Source of the DNA: an uncultured Prevotellaceae bacterium
GTDB lineage: Bacteria; Bacteroidota; Bacteroidia; Bacteroidales; Bacteroidaceae
Assembly (NCBI GenBank): GCA_946406555.1
Contig: CAMJLB010000017.1
Location: forward strand, 1 to 34,736
Direction of reading: 5' to 3'
DNA: 34,736 nucleotides
Shown here: positions 23,191 through 31,429 of the stretch, one piece after another
Position numbering within the stretch: position 1 is the stretch's first letter
How the letters are laid out: each line of letters opens with the position of its first letter
Program-made: the position numbers and the translations under genes
Notes under the pieces: model-generated
Database searches by the model: none
The model's input: only the letters and a program-made list of their open reading frames with translations
Told to the model about the DNA's origin: nothing

Positions 23191-24627
23191 CTATAGCAGT
23201 GGCGAGAACAGGTGTGTGAGGCTTTCGCCCAGCCGGTTGAGAAATTGCGGGTTGCTGCGCCCGGGCATGTCGTTCAGACCCACCGACAGTTTCTCGTCGG
23301 CAAGGAAGATGTTGCGCAGTTCGGTGGCCGTTGCCGGGTCGAAGATGAAGGCGTTTGCCTCGAAGTTGTTCTCGAACGACCGGAAGTCTACGTTGGTAGA
23401 GCCGCAGGTGGCAATGGCATCGTCGCTTACCATGAGCTTGGAGTGCAGGAACCCGGCCTCGTAAAACTTCACGCTGATGCCCGCCGCCATGGCCTCGCGC
23501 AGGAAACTGCGGCTGGCCCATTCCGTGATGCGGGCATCGCTGCGCTGTGGCACGAGCAGCCGCACGTCGACACCGGCGGCGGCAGCCGTCTTCAGGGCGA
23601 AGAACACGCTCTCGGGAGGCAGGAAATAGGGCGACTCGATATACACATACTGTCGTGCGGCCAGGATTACTTCGACGTAGCCTTGCAGAATCTCGGGGTA
23701 GGGCGACAGGGGCATGCTCGTCACCGTCTGTACCAGGTGCTGCGAAAGCCCCTGCTGCATCTTGGGATAGTACTTCTTGTTGCTTAGGAGCGTTCGGTCG
23801 ACGAAATACCAGTCGATGAGGAAGGAGCGCTGCAACGAATAGACCCCGTTGCCCTCGAAGCGCAGCATGGTGTCGCGCCAGGGCAGGCGTTTGTCGTCAT
23901 GGTGCAGGCAGATGCCTTTCACGTATCGCTGCGCAATGTTCATGCCGCCAATGTAGCCTACGCGGCCGTCGACGATGAATATCTTGCGGTGGTTGCGATA
24001 GTTGGCCTTGCTGGTAAAACGCGGAAAGCGCACGGGCATGAAGGGCTCTACTTCTATGCCAGCCTCTCTCATGCGCTCAAAGAAACGGTTGCTCACGCTC
24101 CAGCAGCCCACGTCGTCGTAGATGATTCTTACCTCGATGCCTTCGCGTGCCTTTTGTATGAGGGCATCGGCCATGAGCTGGCCCAGGGCATCGTCTTCGA
24201 AGATGTAGACATCGATGTGTATGTGGCTTTTGGCCGACGCTATGTCGCGAAGCAGGCGGGGGAAGAAGTCGTATCCGCTCACCAGCGGCTCTATCTTGTT
24301 GTTGTGGAAAGGCAACGAGAAACTTTGATTGACAAACAGCTGGATGAGCGGTTTGTAGCGTTCGGGCAGTTCGAGGTGGGGCTGCTCGGCAAATTCCAGC
24401 ATGGAGCGGCGCGTCAGCATGTCGAGCATGCGCTGGCCTACGTATCGCTCACGCCGCGTGTTGACCCCGAAGAACAGATAGGCCACGATGCCTATCACGG
24501 GCACGAAATAAATCACCATGGCCCATGCCATGGTCTTTGCCGGCTGGCGGTTGTCCATGACCACATGGATGATCGCTGCGATAACGACCACCTGATACAA
24601 GAGGAATATCAGGCTCGACAGGCTCAT
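23191..24627 (-). CDS. cls: Cardiolipin synthase (PLD family)
   Basis: This 478-residue membrane phospholipase-D-type enzyme condenses phosphatidylglycerol into cardiolipin. Two N-terminal membrane helices (about 3-23 and 33-53) precede two HKD sites: HRKIFIVD (H213, K215, D220) followed by GRVGYIGGMN, and HSKLMVSD (H395, K397, D402) followed by ATCGSTNVDFRS. Both active sites are complete and the length is normal. It lies 12 bp after queE on the same strand and probably shares its transcript. Other PLD-family lipid synthases are possible but less likely. Confidence 0.92.
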   Translation of the reverse strand: MSLSSLIFLLYQVVVIAAIIHVVMDNRQPAKTMAWAMVIYFVPVIGIVAYLFFGVNTRRERYVGQRMLDMLTRRSMLEFAEQPHLELPERYKPLIQLFVNQSFSLPFHNNKIEPLVSGYDFFPRLLRDIASAKSHIHIDVYIFEDDALGQLMADALIQKAREGIEVRIIYDDVGCWSVSNRFFERMREAGIEVEPFMPVRFPRFTSKANYRNHRKIFIVDGRVGYIGGMNIAQRYVKGICLHHDDKRLPWRDTMLRFEGNGVYSLQRSFLIDWYFVDRTLLSNKKYYPKMQQGLSQHLVQTVTSMPLSPYPEILQGYVEVILAARQYVYIESPYFLPPESVFFALKTAAAAGVDVRLLVPQRSDARITEWASRSFLREAMAAGISVKFYEAGFLHSKLMVSDDAIATCGSTNVDFRSFENNFEANAFIFDPATATELRNIFLADEKLSVGLNDMPGRSNPQFLNRLGESLTHLFSPLL

Positions 24628-24639
24628 GTGCGTTTTGCT

Positions 24640-25254
24640 TTATTTGATGTCAATCAGCTTGTGCGTCTGTAGCGACAGGCGCCATTCGGGGTGCTGGGTG
24701 ATATAGTCCACGCAGTCAGCCACGATGCGCTTGTTGCGCGCTTCGTCGCCCGTGTCGCAGGGCTGGAGGTATTTCAGCGGGGCGGGCGACGGCGAGGGGA
24801 ACAGGCGAGCGAACAGCTCTTCGGGGTCGGTATGCTCTTCAAACACGATTTTCACTTCGTCGGGCAGCTTTTTTCCATTCTCTTTAAGCGTATCGCCCTT
24901 TAGCGCGCCTGTTTTTGGCGACACGGTAAGCCAGTCGAGGTTGCTTGGTGCCGGCCTCGTGCCATTGCTTTCCATGGCCACCTCGAAGCCATGCCGGTGG
25001 AGCAAGTCTACCAGCGGCTCGTCAACCTGCAGCGTAGGCTCGCCGCCGGTGAGCACCACGAAGCGCGCGGGAAAGGTCGTGACGGCCTCTATGATGTCGG
25101 CATCGGTCATCGTCTGGAAACTGTCGAACTCGGTGTCGCAGAACGGGCATCGCAGGTTGCAGCCGGCAAAACGCACGAACACCGCGGCACGCCCGGTGTT
25201 GCGGCCCTCGCCTTGCAGCGAATAGAAAATGTCGTTTACTCTGAATGTTACCAT
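24640..25254 (-). CDS. queE: 7-carboxy-7-deazaguanine synthase
   Basis: This 204-residue radical SAM enzyme converts 6-carboxytetrahydropterin to 7-carboxy-7-deazaguanine in queuosine biosynthesis. The N-terminus YSLQGEGRNTGRAAVFVRFAGCNLRCPFCD contains the CxxxCxxC cluster site (C32, C36, C39). VVLTGGEPTLQ is the SAM-contact GGEP motif, and ESNGT and LTVSPK follow. The end HPEWRLSLQTHKLIDIK is typical. It lies 75 bp after queD, whose product is its substrate, so the pair forms consecutive pathway steps. queC was not seen in the window. Confidence 0.95.
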   Translation of the reverse strand: MVTFRVNDIFYSLQGEGRNTGRAAVFVRFAGCNLRCPFCDTEFDSFQTMTDADIIEAVTTFPARFVVLTGGEPTLQVDEPLVDLLHRHGFEVAMESNGTRPAPSNLDWLTVSPKTGALKGDTLKENGKKLPDEVKIVFEEHTDPEELFARLFPSPSPAPLKYLQPCDTGDEARNKRIVADCVDYITQHPEWRLSLQTHKLIDIK

Positions 25255-25329
25255 ACACCCTCCTTCATTTTCGCTTAGAAATGCGGTAGCCGCTCGGCGC
25301 TTTGCGACGCTTGCACGGCAAGAAATTCT

Positions 25330-25665
25330 TCACTCTTCACTCTCAAAGGCTGCGATATTGCCTTCGCTCTCCTGCACGATGGCTTTGTAGCACTGTGGTA
25401 TCTGGTCGACACACCAGCGGGCAATATTCTCGGCCGTGGGGTTGAAGGAGAACACCTCGTTGAGGTTCTTATGATCCATCTGGCTTTTTATTATATGTTT
25501 CACCCGGGAGAAGTCAACCACCATGCCGTTCTGGTCCAGCTCCTTCGCCTTGCAGAACAGCGTGATCGTCCAGTTGTGACCGTGCAGCTGTGTGCACTTG
25601 CTCTCGTAGTCGAGTACCAGCCGGTGGCTGGCCGAGATTTCCATTTTCTTTTGAATATAATACAC
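25330..25665 (-). CDS. queD: 6-carboxytetrahydropterin synthase
   Basis: This 111-residue QueD/PTPS-family enzyme makes 6-carboxytetrahydropterin from dihydroneopterin triphosphate. Zinc ligands are H14 (SASHRL) and H28/H30 (LHGHNW), the catalytic Cys is C24 and a late Glu is in QESEGN. The start is the GTG at 25665, because the YYIQKKMEISASH N-terminus is standard for Bacteroidales homologues and the first ATG would remove seven of these residues. The last codons (ESEE, stop) fall in an AGTGAAG direct repeat (25326-25344). The leader carries the 8-bp repeat array. Confidence 0.93.
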   Translation of the reverse strand: MYYIQKKMEISASHRLVLDYESKCTQLHGHNWTITLFCKAKELDQNGMVVDFSRVKHIIKSQMDHKNLNEVFSFNPTAENIARWCVDQIPQCYKAIVQESEGNIAAFESEE

Positions 25666-25712
25666 TTTTTTCTTGCTCTTTTTGTTGTTTTTTTGTTGTT
25701 TTTTGTTGTTTT

Positions 25713-25792
25713 GGTATTTCGGTATTTCGGTATTTCGGGATTTCGGGATTGCGGGATTTCGGGATTTCGGGGTTTCGGGGTTTCGGGATTTA
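25713..25792. repeat. 8-bp tandem repeat array, ten units
   Basis: Ten uninterrupted 8-bp units run from GGTATTTC (three copies) through GGGATTTC variants to GGGGTTTC and a final GGGATTTA. The last unit contains the dnaG stop codon. The next 45 bp toward queD are TTGTTTT-type repeats. The whole dnaG-queD spacer is therefore simple sequence and forms the queD leader on the minus strand. Confidence 0.85.
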
Positions 25793-27931
25793 CACTACCA
25801 GGTCGCTGCCCAGACGCTTGGCCAGGAGGTCGCGCAGTTCTTGCGTGCTCTTGTAGTCCTTCATCAGTTGTATGGCTCGTTCCATATCGTTGTTGGCCTG
25901 TCGCAGCTGCTGCTGGATGCTTTTCAGCCTGCTTTCCAGGATGTCGAGGCGGAAATCCATGATGAGATGCAGCACACGCTGCTTGGTGCTTCCCTCCCGC
26001 ACAGGCATGACGAAGCGTCCTCCCAGCTGATGACGGTCGATGGCCAGACGCGTGGCCAACTGGCTCACCTTTACGTCGGGGTGGCCACAGAAATAGGTCT
26101 CGGCCTTGAAGCCGGGGGCGTTGCTATGCTCCGCAGCCTCGGCCAGAATCTGGTTGCAGATGGGCGAGGCAAAGACGATGCCATCTTGGCTGAGGTCGAA
26201 GTCGATGTATTGCGCCACCGATAGCGTGATATGCTGTCCGTCGTCGGTTTCCACGTCTTCGAACATGATTTCCTCTCCGTGGCGCACCACTTCGCGAATG
26301 ATGAGCATCTCTACCTTCGATGCCTGTTCCTGGGGCAGGTGCAGCGACGGCAGCTCTTTTTGTCTCTCGTCTGGTAGGGACGGCTCTTCGGCAAAGCCCT
26401 CGCCGGGTATGTAGACTGGGGGGAGTGGGGACCGTGGGGAGGGTGCGGAGGGTGAAGCTGCCGACTGCTGTTGGCGTCGCTCATCGCGCTCGCGCTCCTT
26501 CTGTTTGTCCTCAATGTCCTTGCGTATGTACTTGTTCATCTCGGCAATGAGGGTCTGCTCCTTCATGCCGATGCTTTGTGCGAAGTCGGTGAGATAGGTA
26601 GAGCGCAGTATCTGGTCGGGAATCACCGAGATGCTTTTCACGATGCCTCCGATGGCCTCGCTTCGCTTCACGGGGTCGTCGGTGCCTTCTACGGTGACCC
26701 TTCGCTTGAAGGTGATGAAGTCGGTCTGGTTCTCATCGATATACTTCTTCAGCTGTTCGCTGCTGTGCTTGCGTGCAAACGAGTCGGGGTCGTCGCCGTC
26801 GGGCAGCAGCAGCACCTTGATGTTCATGCCCTCGGAGAGCAGCATGTCGGTGCCGCGCATGGCGGCATGAATGCCAGCCTCGTCGCCGTCGTAGAGCAGG
26901 GTGATGTTGCTGGTGAAGCGGTGCAGCATGTGTATCTGGTGCATCGAGAGTGCCGTGCCGCTGTTGGCCACCACATTCTCTATGCCGGCCTGGTGCATGG
27001 CAATCACGTCGGTGTAGCCCTCCACCATGAACACACGGTCTTCCTTCACGATGGCGCGCTTGGCCTGGTAGATGCCGTATAGCTCGCGCTCCTTGTGATA
27101 GATGTCGCTCTCGGGCGAGTTCACGTACTTCTGTGCCACGCCCTTGGTGCGGCTGTCGAGCACGCGGCCCCCGAAGGCCACCACCTTGCCGCTCACGTTG
27201 AGCCAGGGGAAGATGGCGCGGCCCCGGTAGCGGTCGACGAGCGTCGAGGTATTGGCCCCCCCTACGGCCCCCGAGGGGGCTTCTATAGTTTTGCTGTTAG
27301 GGGAAGGGCCTATAGTAGCCCCCTCGGGGGCCGAAGGGGGGGCCGTGGGGGCCTCGGAGGCTCTCTCATAGCACAGTCCCGTCTTCACCAGGAACTCTGC
27401 CTTGTAGCCGGCCTTCAGGGCTGCGGAGCTGAGGGCGTCGCGCCGCTGCGGCGCATAGCCCAGCTGAAACTTCTCGATGATGTCGTCGCGTATGCCACGG
27501 CTGCGGAAGTACTGCTTGCCGATGGCCACACCGTCGGGATCGCTCTTCAGAATGTCGTGAAACCACTTCATGGCCCACTCGTTCACGATGAACATCGACT
27601 CTCGCTCGCCTTGCTGCGCCCGTTCCTCGTCGGTGAGCTCCTTCTCTACAATCTCTATGTTGTATTTCTTGGCCAGCCAGCGCAGTGCCTCGGGGTAGCT
27701 TATCTGCTCGTGTTCCATGAGGAAGCCGGCAGGTGTGCCGCCCTTTCCGCAGACGAAACAGTGGCAGATGTTTTTCGACGGCGACACCATGAACGAGGGG
27801 TTCTTGTCGTCGTGGAAGGGACACAGGCCCTTATAGTTCACGCCGCTCTTGCGAAGCGTCACGAACTCGCCCACCACGTCGACAATCTTTGCCGCGTCGA
27901 TGATCTTGTCTACTGTCGCCCGGTCTATCAT
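25790..27931 (-). CDS. dnaG: DNA primase
   Basis: This 713-residue primase synthesises RNA primers at the replication fork. The N-terminal CHC2 zinc site is C37, H40, C58 and C61 (LCPFHDDKNPSFMV...CHCFVCGKGG). The RNA polymerase core includes FGGRVLD, the Toprim EGYTDVIAMHQAG and LLYDGDEAG with LLLPDGDDPDSFAR. The C-terminal part (about 560-713) is a helical helicase-interaction region. Residues 197-226 are an extra Ala/Pro/Gly-rich stretch between the zinc-binding/N-terminal core region and VDRYRGRAIFPW, encoded by a GC-rich palindrome that keeps the frame. A low-complexity Pro/Ser linker lies near 495-510. The stop lies in an 8-bp repeat array. Confidence 0.96.
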   Translation of the reverse strand: MIDRATVDKIIDAAKIVDVVGEFVTLRKSGVNYKGLCPFHDDKNPSFMVSPSKNICHCFVCGKGGTPAGFLMEHEQISYPEALRWLAKKYNIEIVEKELTDEERAQQGERESMFIVNEWAMKWFHDILKSDPDGVAIGKQYFRSRGIRDDIIEKFQLGYAPQRRDALSSAALKAGYKAEFLVKTGLCYERASEAPTAPPSAPEGATIGPSPNSKTIEAPSGAVGGANTSTLVDRYRGRAIFPWLNVSGKVVAFGGRVLDSRTKGVAQKYVNSPESDIYHKERELYGIYQAKRAIVKEDRVFMVEGYTDVIAMHQAGIENVVANSGTALSMHQIHMLHRFTSNITLLYDGDEAGIHAAMRGTDMLLSEGMNIKVLLLPDGDDPDSFARKHSSEQLKKYIDENQTDFITFKRRVTVEGTDDPVKRSEAIGGIVKSISVIPDQILRSTYLTDFAQSIGMKEQTLIAEMNKYIRKDIEDKQKERERDERRQQQSAASPSAPSPRSPLPPVYIPGEGFAEEPSLPDERQKELPSLHLPQEQASKVEMLIIREVVRHGEEIMFEDVETDDGQHITLSVAQYIDFDLSQDGIVFASPICNQILAEAAEHSNAPGFKAETYFCGHPDVKVSQLATRLAIDRHQLGGRFVMPVREGSTKQRVLHLIMDFRLDILESRLKSIQQQLRQANNDMERAIQLMKDYKSTQELRDLLAKRLGSDLVV
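27254..27344 (-). repeat. GC-rich palindromic element inserted in dnaG
   Basis: Arms 27254-27281 and 27317-27344 are 28 nt each and reverse complements with one mismatch, built around CCCCCTCGGGGG. The 35-nt centre contains two CTATAG sequences. It contributes exactly 30 codons (27343 to 27254) to dnaG, starting AP and ending PSG...GA. The right arm is closely similar to the right arm of the element in etfB (34585-34612). Confidence 0.85.
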
Positions 27932-27937
27932 CGTCGG

Positions 27938-28120
27938 TTATTCTTGATTCTCATTCTCTTCGTCTTCCCATACATTGTAGTGTCTCGTCTCGCGAGCATT
28001 ATTAGGTGGTCCTGTTGGGTTGCTCTGATCGTTGGCTCCTGGCCCGCCACTGACGGCCAGGGGCAGCTGGGTGCCCACGAATGCCACATTCACGGCGGGG
28101 GCGATATATGGTTTGTTCAT
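27938..28120 (-). CDS. Small hypothetical peptide after the C10 peptidase
   Basis: This 60-residue peptide begins MNKPYIAPAVNVAFVGTQLP and continues with LAVSGGPGAND, then a polar Asn/Pro/Glu-rich tail. It resembles a class of short Bacteroidales proteins with a YxxP start, a hydrophobic middle and a Gly-rich turn; no function is known to me. The peptidase stop is followed directly by GGAGG (28129-28133). This is 8 nt before the ATG at 28120 but only 2 nt before the ATG at 28126, so 28120 is chosen. It ends 6 bp before dnaG. It could be a peptidase-linked substrate or an unrelated peptide. Confidence 0.6.
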   Translation of the reverse strand: MNKPYIAPAVNVAFVGTQLPLAVSGGPGANDQSNPTGPPNNARETRHYNVWEDEENENQE

Positions 28121-28128
28121 CGACATGT

Positions 28129-28133
28129 CCTCC
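28129..28133 (-). promoter_or_regulatory. Shine-Dalgarno site of the 60-residue peptide
   Basis: The sequence GGAGG on the minus strand directly abuts the C10 peptidase stop codon and stands 8 nt before ATG 28120. Strong Shine-Dalgarno sites are unusual in this phylum and none stood out before the other genes here. Confidence 0.55.
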
Positions 28134-31100
28134 TTATCTTATTATTTTCTTTCCGTTCTTGACATAGATGCCCTTGGGCAGTTGGCGCATCTGGCCATTC
28201 ACCTTCATTCCCTGCAGACTGTATACCGTTCCGTCGTCGGCGGCAGAGCCGATGCCAACGTGTTGCAGTCCGGTAGCCTGCGAGCCTTCCTGGACAATGG
28301 GCAGCACGGTCGACGAGACATAGCTCACCGCACGGAAACTGGCCCTGAAGGCATCTTGCTTGCCTGTGGTCTTCTCGATCTTCTCGAAGGCAGTGCCATC
28401 GCCGTTGAGCATGTAGGCATCGGCCACGTCGGTGGCGCAGGTGGTGCCCACGAACTTGAAGACATTGCCGTTAACATTGGCTTTGGCATCGGCGGCAAGG
28501 CTCACGTTGGAACCCTCGAAGGTGATGTCGCGGTTGGTGAGGTTCCAGCTCTCGCCCCACTTGTTGCCCGGCACGGCGATGATGTAGGGCGTGTATGCCT
28601 TCAGCTTGTCGGCAAAGTCGAAGCAGACGGCGCCGTCGTTCTCGCTCGAGAACTCCTTCAGCCAGAAGTTCTTGCCCGTGTCGGAAGAGCTGTGGAACCA
28701 GTCTATCACCTTGCTACCGCTCTTCACCTCATCCACGTCGAAGGGCACCACGATGGTGCTCCAGCCACGTGAGCCGTCGGCTCCCACGCTGAACTGCCGG
28801 GTGTAGGAAGCTTTCTTGGCAGTGAAGGCCACAGGCGTATAGAAATCGTGGCCGTCGCTGAGCGTGAGCGTCTCGGCCTCGCTGCCCTTCACCACGTTCT
28901 TGCCGTTGAGCACGTCAGGCACAGCTTCGTCTGCGCCGAAGAAGTAGAGGGTGTTGGGATTGTCGTTGGTTGTGAGGGTGGTAAGGGCGGTGCCGGAGAG
29001 GTCGGCAGCCACAGCCTCGGCTGGAACGTCGAGCGAAGTGGTGCCCTCGCGTTTCAATACCCTTGTGGTGCCGTCGGCAGCATAGAAGGTGATGGCTGGC
29101 ACGCTGTAGAAGAAGGGCGAGCGGTCTATGCCTGTCCCGTCAGTGGTGGCATAATAGAAGCTGTAGAGAATGCCAGGCAGTAGGTTGTCGAGCCTGAAGC
29201 TCACGCTGCCGGTGCCGCCGGCGGGCAGGCTGAGGTCGACGTCCTTATAGCTCACGCCAGAGCCCAACCACTCTGTCTGCTCATCGTTAAGCGCCCATTT
29301 GAACAGCCAGACGCGCAGGCCGCTGGTATGGGCGGTGGCCGATGTGTTGGTGATGCTCACCGTGGCATCGGCATAGCTGCCATAGACCTCGCCGGGCTCA
29401 CTGGCCAGCGAACCGTTCTCGATGGTGGTTGTGCCTATCTCCAGCGTACCAGTGGTGGCACCATCGCCGGCCTCCACATTGATGCTCAATTCGCCTATCT
29501 TTATGTTTAGTTTGTTCCATAGTTCAAGGTTCATGGTGCCGATGGCCTGTGGCGTAATGGTAAACGTCACCTCCTTTTTGCCGTTGCCTGCTATGTCGGT
29601 CTGTGTGCCGTCGGCCCTGTAGCTGTTCCCTCCGCTTTTCCGCACCAGCTGTAGCGTGCCGGTATAGATGTCCTCGCTCTTGTTGGTCACGGTGGCCACG
29701 ATGGTAGCGGGGCTACCCACGCGTGCAGTACCAGTACCGCTCAGGGCCAGGGTGGCACTGAGGTTAGCCTGTGTGGTGGTGCTCATGGTTTCGAGCGTGA
29801 GCGTGTTGCCTTCGATGGTGGCGGTGATGTAGTGTGTGTCGGAATTGCCGTTCACATGCCAGTCGCTTTGACCATTAATGCGGCTCACGCCCACAATGCG
29901 GTAGACGCCATCATCGAGCCCCGCTCTCAAAGTATAGTCTTGTATCCGCATTGTATAAATATATTGAGGTTCGACCTCCATCGCTCCATCGAACACAAAG
30001 AAGGGGGCACCTCCAACCATCTCGTCGTCTTTGATGAATGCGAAGCCGTGGTCGTATTTTGTTTTCGAAACCAATGGCGTGTGTATTGAGATTTCTATGC
30101 CAATGCCGTAAAAGTCGCCGGAAGAGGCTCTGTTGAAAGTGGTTGGTGCCTCGTGCACGCCTATGCTCACCGTCTCCAAGCAGTTCAGGTTGGTCTCATT
30201 GTTGCCGTCGTCGGTGGGTTTCACCTTCACCATCACGCTCTGGTCGAAGCTGTAGGCGTAGCTGCTGCCGCCGATGCCTGCCGCGTCGGCCTTGAGTATG
30301 GAGAGGCGGTAGTAGCCGTCGCTCTGTCCGCCCCATCCCCAGTTGATGTGGAAGAAGTCTTCCTCGTCGTAGCCGTCGCAAATGAAAGCATGCCCACCGG
30401 CTATCGACTGCCCGTTGTAGAACACGGGGTTGCCCTTGGCCAGCTCGCCGTAGACAAGGTCAAGCCAGCCCGAGTAGGTGTAGTCGTTGCGATAGGCCAT
30501 CTTGGCATCCACGTCATAGCCGAAGTAGGCGCTCAGCACCGACGGTGCCCCATCGGATGATGCGCTCGACCCACCCTGGGTATACGAGTTATAGTTCATC
30601 TGTACTGCCGTGCCCACGAATCTCATGAGTGTGGCCACGGCCGTTGCCTGCTCTTCAGTGTAAGAGCCGGCGGTATAGGTTTCGAGCATTTTGCCCCATT
30701 GCAAAGTGGTGCCGCTGGCAATGGTGGGCATGGTCAGCTTCAGTTTTTCAGTGGTGTAGCCGGGAATGGCGGCCTTGGTCTGGGCGGGCTGCTTATAGTA
30801 GTACATGAGCTGTGCCAGCGCCGTAGCCACGCAGCCTGTCACTGTCCGTTCGCCGTCGGTGCCGTTCACGTAGGGGCACTGGTCGTTGTAGGGGGCGTAC
30901 TGGTCCCATCGCGTCTTCAGCAGCGGACTGATTGACGTGCGCAGCAAGGAGGCTTTGCGCACCCGGCTGCGAGCCTCTGTCTGGTCGCCTACAGTGCCGA
31001 GCATCTTCATCTGCCGGCCATACCCCTCGAGCCATGCCCGGAGGTTCTCCGGCATCTGTTCTTCGCAGAACGAGCCTTCATCGCTGTAGCCCAGCACGGG

Positions 31101-31361
31101 GTCGGTGCGGTCGTCGCCGCTGATGAGCACGAAGCCCTGCTCCTGCCCCACATTGAAAACATAGTAATCTCTTGCCTCGTCGGTGTTCGTCTCGGTGGTG
31201 CCCACCAGACGCATGCCGCGTGCGGCCTGCTCGCCGTGGCGTGCCTGCAGGAACCGCATGGCCTCTTGGCGAGCCTGCTCCCGGTTGACGGGGGCGGCAT
31301 TGAGCATGGCAACGCAGCAAAAAGCTGCAAACACTGCAAGTAATCTTTTCTTTATCATCAT
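28134..31361 (-). CDS. Secreted C10-family (streptopain-like) cysteine peptidase
   Basis: This 1075-residue exported protease has a signal peptide (ends AMLNA) and a Spi-like pro-domain (about 22-125, EQARQEAMRFLQARHG and GFVLISGDDRTDPVLGYSDEG). The C10 domain follows with catalytic Cys177 (TVTGCVATALAQLM), His324 (AGGHAFICDGYD) and FFHINWGWGGQSDGYYRLS. The pro-domain keeps such enzymes inactive until processed. From about residue 390 several Ig-like beta-sandwich regions follow, and the last residues (VYSLQGMKVNGQ...LPKGIYVKNGKKIIR) resemble a type IX sorting tail. Catalytic residues are intact. It lies 68 bp downstream of the esterase gene. Confidence 0.9.
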   Translation of the reverse strand: MMIKKRLLAVFAAFCCVAMLNAAPVNREQARQEAMRFLQARHGEQAARGMRLVGTTETNTDEARDYYVFNVGQEQGFVLISGDDRTDPVLGYSDEGSFCEEQMPENLRAWLEGYGRQMKMLGTVGDQTEARSRVRKASLLRTSISPLLKTRWDQYAPYNDQCPYVNGTDGERTVTGCVATALAQLMYYYKQPAQTKAAIPGYTTEKLKLTMPTIASGTTLQWGKMLETYTAGSYTEEQATAVATLMRFVGTAVQMNYNSYTQGGSSASSDGAPSVLSAYFGYDVDAKMAYRNDYTYSGWLDLVYGELAKGNPVFYNGQSIAGGHAFICDGYDEEDFFHINWGWGGQSDGYYRLSILKADAAGIGGSSYAYSFDQSVMVKVKPTDDGNNETNLNCLETVSIGVHEAPTTFNRASSGDFYGIGIEISIHTPLVSKTKYDHGFAFIKDDEMVGGAPFFVFDGAMEVEPQYIYTMRIQDYTLRAGLDDGVYRIVGVSRINGQSDWHVNGNSDTHYITATIEGNTLTLETMSTTTQANLSATLALSGTGTARVGSPATIVATVTNKSEDIYTGTLQLVRKSGGNSYRADGTQTDIAGNGKKEVTFTITPQAIGTMNLELWNKLNIKIGELSINVEAGDGATTGTLEIGTTTIENGSLASEPGEVYGSYADATVSITNTSATAHTSGLRVWLFKWALNDEQTEWLGSGVSYKDVDLSLPAGGTGSVSFRLDNLLPGILYSFYYATTDGTGIDRSPFFYSVPAITFYAADGTTRVLKREGTTSLDVPAEAVAADLSGTALTTLTTNDNPNTLYFFGADEAVPDVLNGKNVVKGSEAETLTLSDGHDFYTPVAFTAKKASYTRQFSVGADGSRGWSTIVVPFDVDEVKSGSKVIDWFHSSSDTGKNFWLKEFSSENDGAVCFDFADKLKAYTPYIIAVPGNKWGESWNLTNRDITFEGSNVSLAADAKANVNGNVFKFVGTTCATDVADAYMLNGDGTAFEKIEKTTGKQDAFRASFRAVSYVSSTVLPIVQEGSQATGLQHVGIGSAADDGTVYSLQGMKVNGQMRQLPKGIYVKNGKKIIR

Positions 31362-31385
31362 GCTTTGTTGGGAGAATTATAAATT

Positions 31386-31423
31386 AGGAATAGTCGGAGT
31401 AGAATCGTACTTCGGCTATTCCT
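31386..31423. terminator. Hairpin between esterase and peptidase genes
   Basis: Arms 31386-31401 (AGGAATAGTCGGAGTA) and 31408-31423 pair over 16 positions with a 6-nt loop. In + strand RNA the two non-Watson-Crick positions are G-U wobbles, but in minus-strand RNA, the sense of both flanking genes, they become A-C mismatches. It may partly end the esterase transcript. Confidence 0.45.
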
Positions 31424-31429
31424 GGATAC

